Positions 59,299-64,000 of a stretch of 64,000 nt of DNA are shown here, piece after piece. A program made the position numbers and the translations under genes. The notes under the pieces were generated by a model. It was not told the DNA's origin. It did no database searches and worked only from the letters and a program-made list of their open reading frames with translations. This DNA is from PALSA-1003 sp963763625 (lineage in GTDB: Bacteria; Pseudomonadota; Gammaproteobacteria; Burkholderiales; Casimicrobiaceae), in NCBI GenBank assembly GCA_963763625.1, contig CAVXPH010000006.1:496001-560000 (forward strand), read 5' to 3'. How positions within the stretch are numbered: position 1 is the first letter of the stretch; every line of letters starts with the position of its first letter.

Positions 59299-59750
59299 GG
59301 TAGGTTCAGCCCGACCAGCCCGCAGGTCGTGTAGTTGTGTGGCGTGCCATCCGTCGACTGCCACTGGATCTGGATATAGACGCCGTTGCTCGTCGGCGAT
59401 GGCGCTGCATTGCAGGTTGCATTGGCGAAATCGACCGTCGGATCCTGAACCCACGCCGCGCCCTGCGCGGCCTTGAGCTCGGCCGCCCAAGCGGCATACG
59501 TGGGGCCGGCGGCTGCGCTGGAGTAGTTGGCGACGAGGCTGCCTTGCACGTCGGCCCACATCTGGCCCATGAGCTGCGTCGCGGCAAAGACCGCCTCGGC
59601 GCGCAGGCTGTTGTCGGTCGTGGTGCGCAGAGATGCGGCTTGCAGACCGACGATTCCGAGCACCCCGAGCGCGAAGATGAGAATCCCGATCAGCGCCTCG
59701 AGCAGGTAGGCGCCCGTCTGCCGGTAACGCGGCTTGAGATAGGTTGTCAT
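59295..59750 (-). CDS. pilV: Type IV pilus modification protein PilV
   Basis: A 151-residue minor prepilin. The leader is short (MTTYLKPRYRQTG), followed by AYLLEALIGILIFALGVLGI; Glu at +5 is present, though +1 is Ala rather than Phe. The PilV fold continues with AASLRTTTDNSLRAEA. It begins 4 bases after fimT stops (spacing 59750 to 59755) and its stop overlaps pilW. Confidence 0.9.
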   Translation of the reverse strand: MTTYLKPRYRQTGAYLLEALIGILIFALGVLGIVGLQAASLRTTTDNSLRAEAVFAATQLMGQMWADVQGSLVANYSSAAAGPTYAAWAAELKAAQGAAWVQDPTVDFANATCNAAPSPTSNGVYIQIQWQSTDGTPHNYTTCGLVGLNLP

Positions 59751-59754
59751 GGCA

Positions 59755-60315
59755 TTACTGGCAGAGCGCTGCCGGGCAAGCCTGCGGCTCCGTCGCGACC
59801 GCCAACGGATCGCAGAGTTTGGTGGCCGTTACCGGGGTCGCATTGGTGATCACGACCCGCAACGCCCGGGCATTGGCATTCTGGCTGTTGGTGACGTCGA
59901 TGCAGCTGATCGTCGGGCTCGCATCCTGATTGGGGACGATACGGCCGAAGGCGTCAAAGGTGATCTCGGTCGCGCCGGGCGGTGTGGGCACGACATGCGC
60001 GTTGGGCGCGCCGTCGCTGAGCTGAAACGGGGCCGGCAGAATCGGTGTGCGCACCGAGAGGTCCGGGTTGACCACTGCGACCGTCCAGCCGGTGGCCGGC
60101 GTCACGACCAACTGCACCTGGGTGTTGGCATTAATCGCCGCGCTCTGGGCCGAGACCACACCGTTGAGCATCGCTTCGGCGGCGTTGCGCACCTGCGAGT
60201 TGCCCAGAAAGTCGGTGTACATCGGCACCGCGAGCGCGATCAGGAAGGCAAACAACGAGACGGCAACGAGCAGCTCGATGAGCGTGAAGCCGCGTTCGCG
60301 TGCGTTGGCGTGCAT
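59755..60315 (-). CDS. fimT: FimT/GspH-type minor pseudopilin
   Basis: A 186-residue minor pilin. Start is ATG 60315 (MHANARERGFTLIELLVAVSLF), with the prepilin motif RG before FTLIELL, Glu at +5. The rest matches FimT/GspH: SAQSAAINANTQVQLVVTPATGW and a C-terminal DAFGRIVP-like beta domain. In the sequence as given, the frame is open back into pilE, forming one 366-residue ORF; a frameshift in pilE explains this (see pilE). The ORF starts 7 bases after the alternative pilE stop. Confidence 0.85.
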   Translation of the reverse strand: MHANARERGFTLIELLVAVSLFAFLIALAVPMYTDFLGNSQVRNAAEAMLNGVVSAQSAAINANTQVQLVVTPATGWTVAVVNPDLSVRTPILPAPFQLSDGAPNAHVVPTPPGATEITFDAFGRIVPNQDASPTISCIDVTNSQNANARALRVVITNATPVTATKLCDPLAVATEPQACPAALCQ

Positions 60316-60322
60316 CGCTTGC

Positions 60323-60798
60323 TCACTCGCAATCGCCGCTCTTGCGGATCGCCCAGCAGGCTCCCACCGGAAGTTCCATCGCGGAGGTACCCCGTTCGTA
60401 ACCTTCGCACCGGTATTGTCAATCTGATAGACGAACCCGGTCATCGTACCCAGGCCGGTCGCGATGGACGTATAGCCCGAAGCCGTACTTCCGTTTGCAC
60501 CGCCGCAATCGATGGCAAAATCCGGTAAATTGGGCTGGATCAACGGCCTCAGTCGAACACAGCCGCCGGCATAGCTGCGGTTGTCGAGAAAATACTGCTC
60601 GTAGCGCTGGCGCAGATCCGACAGCCCCGTGGTCGCCTCGGTGATCTTGCCGCGGGTGACGTAGTCGGCGTAATTGGGCAGCGCGATGGCCGCCAGGATG
60701 GCCACGATCGCGGTCACGATCATGACTTCGAGCATGGTAAAGCCCGCCGCACGCCGCCGCGAGACGGCGAAGGAAGGACGCACTCCAAGACGCTTCAT
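60323..60798 (-). pseudogene. pilE: PilE-like type IV pilin, frameshifted at its 3' end
   Basis: The ATG at 60798 begins MKRLGVRPSFAVSRRRAAG, then the prepilin site GFTMLEVMIVTAIVAILAAIALP. The body resembles PilE (DYVTRGKITEATTGLSDLRQRYEQYFLDNRSYAGGC). Near 60367-60373 the native frame is lost: the next frame encodes the classic pilin end CWAIRKSGDCE and stop TGA at 60323-60325, one base out of phase. One missing base after AAC (TGG AAC TTx CCG expected) restores it. Without it the frame fuses to fimT. It is either a real mutation, phase variation or an assembly error. Confidence 0.75.
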
Positions 60799-61127
60799 GG
60801 CCGAGTTTCCCTTGCTGACATAGGGGATGATAAGTCGCCGCCAAGGGACAGGCAAAACCGCCCGATATGAGGCATGGCTGGCGGAACAGACGGTTAGCCA
60901 GCACCCCGCCCCACCCGGCTTTCACCGCTCCCAGGGCACCGCGACCAACCCCATCATAGGTGCAAAGTGGCGTACATGCGTCGATCGGGCCGTCCGGACG
61001 GGTGCCCGGTGGCGGCAGTGGCCCGGCTTGGGGCGCACGCCCTTGAGCTTGGGACGAGGTCCGCGGCGCCGCCCCCGCGCCAAGGCGATGGACGCCTTCC
61101 TGCACGCACGCGATAATCTGGCCTCCT
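60799..61127. other. Spacer between pilE and gcdH
   Basis: It holds the pilE promoter near 60827-60855. The remainder (60860-61127) shows no conserved frame; a purine-rich stretch precedes gcdH. No repeats or tRNA found. Confidence 0.5.
60827..60855 (-). promoter_or_regulatory. Probable sigma-70 promoter of the pilin operon
   Basis: On the minus strand TTGCCT (60855-60850) and TATCAT (60832-60827) are 17 bp apart; the -10 ends 28 bp before the pilE ATG. A sigma-54 site, usual for pilins, was looked for and not found. Confidence 0.55.
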
Positions 61128-62330
<1,203 letters not shown>

Positions 62331-62445
62331 AGCGCGCCGCTGCCGGCGGCCCCTCAGGTGTGCACTTCGACCCCGCAACGCGCGCTACCATGCGCTACGC
62401 TCGCGCCGACGCTCGAATCCGCAACGCCTGGCCGGCGATCCGCTC

Positions 62446-63084
62446 ATGAAGCTGTACAGTTACTACCGCTCCTCGGCAGCCTACCGCGTGCGCATCGCGC
62501 TCAACCTCAAGGGGCTGCCGTACGAATACCTGCCGGTCAACCTGCGCCAGGGCGAGCAACGGGCGGCGCCGTTCCGGGCGATAAATGCCCAGGAGCTCGT
62601 GCCGGTGCTCTGCGACGATCGCGGCGCATTCACCCAATCGTTGGCCATCCTCGAGTACCTGGAGGAGCGCTATCCGGAGCCGGCGCTGCTGCCGCACGCG
62701 CCGGAGGCGCGAGCCCGGGTGCGCGCCATCGCGCTCGCGATCGCCTGCGACATCCATCCGCTCGACAATCTTCGCGCGCTGCAGTATCTGACGCGCACGC
62801 TGGGAGCGAGCGAAGAGGCGAAGAACAACTGGTATCGGCACTGGATCGAGCTGGGGCTCTCGGCCCTCGAGGCACAACTCGCTCCCGACCCGGCGACCGG
62901 TCCGTTCTGCCATGGCGCGCTGCCGACCTTCGCCGATATCTGTCTCATCCCGCAGCTGGCCAACGCGCGGCGGGTTCCCCTGCCACTCGACGCCTATCCA
63001 ACGCTCTTGGGCATCGAGGCCGCGTGTGCGGCGCTGCCGGCTTTCGCCGCCGCCGCGCCACCGCGGCAACCGGATGCAGTATGA
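62446..63084 (+). CDS. maiA: Maleylacetoacetate isomerase (zeta-class GST)
   Basis: MaiA isomerises maleylacetoacetate to fumarylacetoacetate using glutathione, part of tyrosine/homogentisate or gentisate breakdown. It is 212 residues with N-terminal thioredoxin fold (MKLYSYYRSSAAYRVRIALN; the SSxxxRVRIAL glutathione loop) and the zeta-GST C-terminal helix domain. The FAH-type gene follows after 34 bp, the natural partner. Confidence 0.93.
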   Translation: MKLYSYYRSSAAYRVRIALNLKGLPYEYLPVNLRQGEQRAAPFRAINAQELVPVLCDDRGAFTQSLAILEYLEERYPEPALLPHAPEARARVRAIALAIACDIHPLDNLRALQYLTRTLGASEEAKNNWYRHWIELGLSALEAQLAPDPATGPFCHGALPTFADICLIPQLANARRVPLPLDAYPTLLGIEAACAALPAFAAAAPPRQPDAV

Positions 63085-63118
63085 GGTATCACGCATTGTT
63101 GCCAGGCGAGAAAAATTC

Positions 63119-63823
63119 ATGAGCTACGTCATACCTGCCTGGGATATTCCCTCGCTCCCCATTGCCGGCCGCGCCGAGCGCTTCCCCGTGCGCCACATCT
63201 ACTGTGTCGGCCGTAACTACGCCGAGCATGCCAAGGAGATGGGCGGCGATGCAGCCCGGGAGCCGCCGTTCTTCTTCACCAAGCCCGGCGACGCGATCGT
63301 GCCCATCGTGGCGCCGGAGGTGGGCAGCGTGCCCTATCCCCTGGCAACCAAGAATTACCAGTACGAGTTGGAGCTCGTCGCGGCCATCGGCACGGCCGGC
63401 GTCAAGGTGCCACCCGAGCGCGCCAACGAACTCATCTATGGCTATGCGGTCGGGCTCGACATGACGCGACGCGACCTGCAAATCGACATGCGCGAAAAAA
63501 AACGGCCCTGGGATCTCGGCAAATCCTTCGCCGCCGCCGCGCCCATCGGGCCGGTGCATGCCGTGAGCGAAGTCGGCCATCCGCAGCGTGGTCGAATTTC
63601 GCTCGACGTGAACGGGGAGACCCGGCAGCGAGGCGATCTCTCCGACATGATCTGGGATGTGCCGCACATTCTGCATTTTCTGTCGCAATACTATGAGCTG
63701 CTTCCCGGCGACCTCGTTTTCACCGGAACGCCGGCCGGTGTCGGCCCGGTCGTCGCCGGCGACCTTCTCGTCGGGAGGATCGAAAGCCTGGGTCAGCTTA
63801 GCGTGCGCATCGCCGCGCAATGA
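63119..63823 (+). CDS. Fumarylacetoacetate hydrolase family protein
   Basis: A 234-residue FAH-superfamily hydrolase (2-hydroxyhepta-2,4-diene-1,7-dioate isomerase or fumarylpyruvate hydrolase type). Start is ATG 63119 (MSYVIPAWDIPSLPIAG). Metal-ligand acidic residues sit in ELELVAAIG, with YAVGLDMTRRDLQ and LVFTGTPAGVGPV the other conserved blocks. Beside maiA it most likely acts on fumarylpyruvate or fumarylacetoacetate, suggesting gentisate or tyrosine degradation. Its stop overlaps the next start by 4 bp (ATGA). Confidence 0.9.
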   Translation: MSYVIPAWDIPSLPIAGRAERFPVRHIYCVGRNYAEHAKEMGGDAAREPPFFFTKPGDAIVPIVAPEVGSVPYPLATKNYQYELELVAAIGTAGVKVPPERANELIYGYAVGLDMTRRDLQIDMREKKRPWDLGKSFAAAAPIGPVHAVSEVGHPQRGRISLDVNGETRQRGDLSDMIWDVPHILHFLSQYYELLPGDLVFTGTPAGVGPVVAGDLLVGRIESLGQLSVRIAAQ

Positions 63824-64000
63824 GCGCCGCGCCGGCCGCAGCGGTCGAGCGCGAATACAACCTGCGGGCCGCCTTCCCCGATCACCCGCATTGGTTTGCC
63901 CGCTGGGCAGCCGACAGCGCCGCCGCACGGCAACGCCTCGCGTCCAGCCTGAACCTTCGCTACGGCAGCGGTCCGAAGCAGACGATCGATCTGTTCCCGG
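63820..64000 (+). CDS. Alpha/beta hydrolase, N-terminal part cut by window edge
   Basis: The frame begins at ATG 63820, overlapping the previous stop by 4 bp, and runs off the right edge. The 60 visible residues include EREYNLRAAFPDHPHWFARW and YGSGPKQTIDLFP. This is the start of a BD-FAE-type/carboxylesterase-like alpha/beta hydrolase, in which the YGxGPxxxIDLF strand precedes the first core strand. It likely belongs to the maiA-FAH operon. Confidence 0.75.
   Translation, partial: MSAAPAAAVEREYNLRAAFPDHPHWFARWAADSAAARQRLASSLNLRYGSGPKQTIDLFP

Noticed and set aside
60799..60960. Sigma-54 promoter for pilE
   Set aside because: No GG-N10-GC pair with the right context; a sigma-70-like pair is more convincing.

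Overview
The window is a typical GC-rich (mid-60s percent by eye), gene-dense stretch of a betaproteobacterial chromosome. Evidence for that placement is the gene order bamC/dapA/purC, the DUF7931-roxA/FKBP/mutS block, lptF-lptG divergent from pepA-holC-valS, glyA-nrdR-ribD-ribE, and a minor-pilin operon of the PilE-FimT-PilV-PilW-PilX type. Almost every protein is a housekeeping or central-metabolism type. No rRNA, CRISPR array, phage or plasmid backbone is visible, and the only tRNA is tRNA-Pro(CGG).

Layout. 1-8.1 kb: a LysR regulator, a SAM methyltransferase, dapA-bamC-MBL hydrolase-purC closed by a bidirectional terminator, an Ala/Lys/Asp-repeat lipoprotein, and a DUF7931/ribosomal-oxygenase pair divergent from a SlyD-like FKBP. 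8.1-18.1 kb: mutS, a small membrane protein, a Tat-exported NAD-binding protein, an orphan T2SF protein, a secreted protein with two tandem WW-repeat domains, a stand-alone LigD polymerase domain and hutH. 18.1-23.4 kb: a looser, accessory-looking segment that begins with a decayed hutU fragment and ends at tRNA-Pro. It holds small zinc-ribbon and basic proteins, a YihY membrane protein, a TSUP permease and a methyltransferase-like lipoprotein, the last two behind related upstream repeats.

23.4-33.1 kb: ispB and rplU-rpmA are separated by a complete insertion sequence with 16-bp target duplications and clean inverted repeats. lptG-lptF, pepA, holC and an unknown protein follow, then aroF behind what looks like a leaderless leader peptide and a transcription attenuator. 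33.2-50.2 kb: valS, rlmM, a DEAD-box helicase, typA, a DUF2891 protein, rmuC, an MtfA-type peptidase, aidB, mog, darP, pmbA and a protein with a PilZ-like motif. 50.3-64 kb: a TRAP solute-binding protein, glyA-nrdR-ribD-ribE, mmsA, a TonB-like protein, the type IV pilin operon (pilE carries a frameshift that fuses it in frame to fimT), gcdH, and a maiA-fumarylacetoacetate hydrolase-alpha/beta hydrolase cluster running off the right edge.

The most interesting items are the predicted aromatic-amino-acid attenuator of aroF, the IS with long target duplications placed exactly at the rplU -35 box, the pilE/fimT frameshift fusion, the hutU remnant after hutH, and a 46-codon, well-biased ORF translationally coupled to pilX where pilY1 might be expected. 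None of these amounts to a clearly new defence or metabolic system. Starts were adjusted where Shine-Dalgarno sequences or family length argued against the longest ORF.
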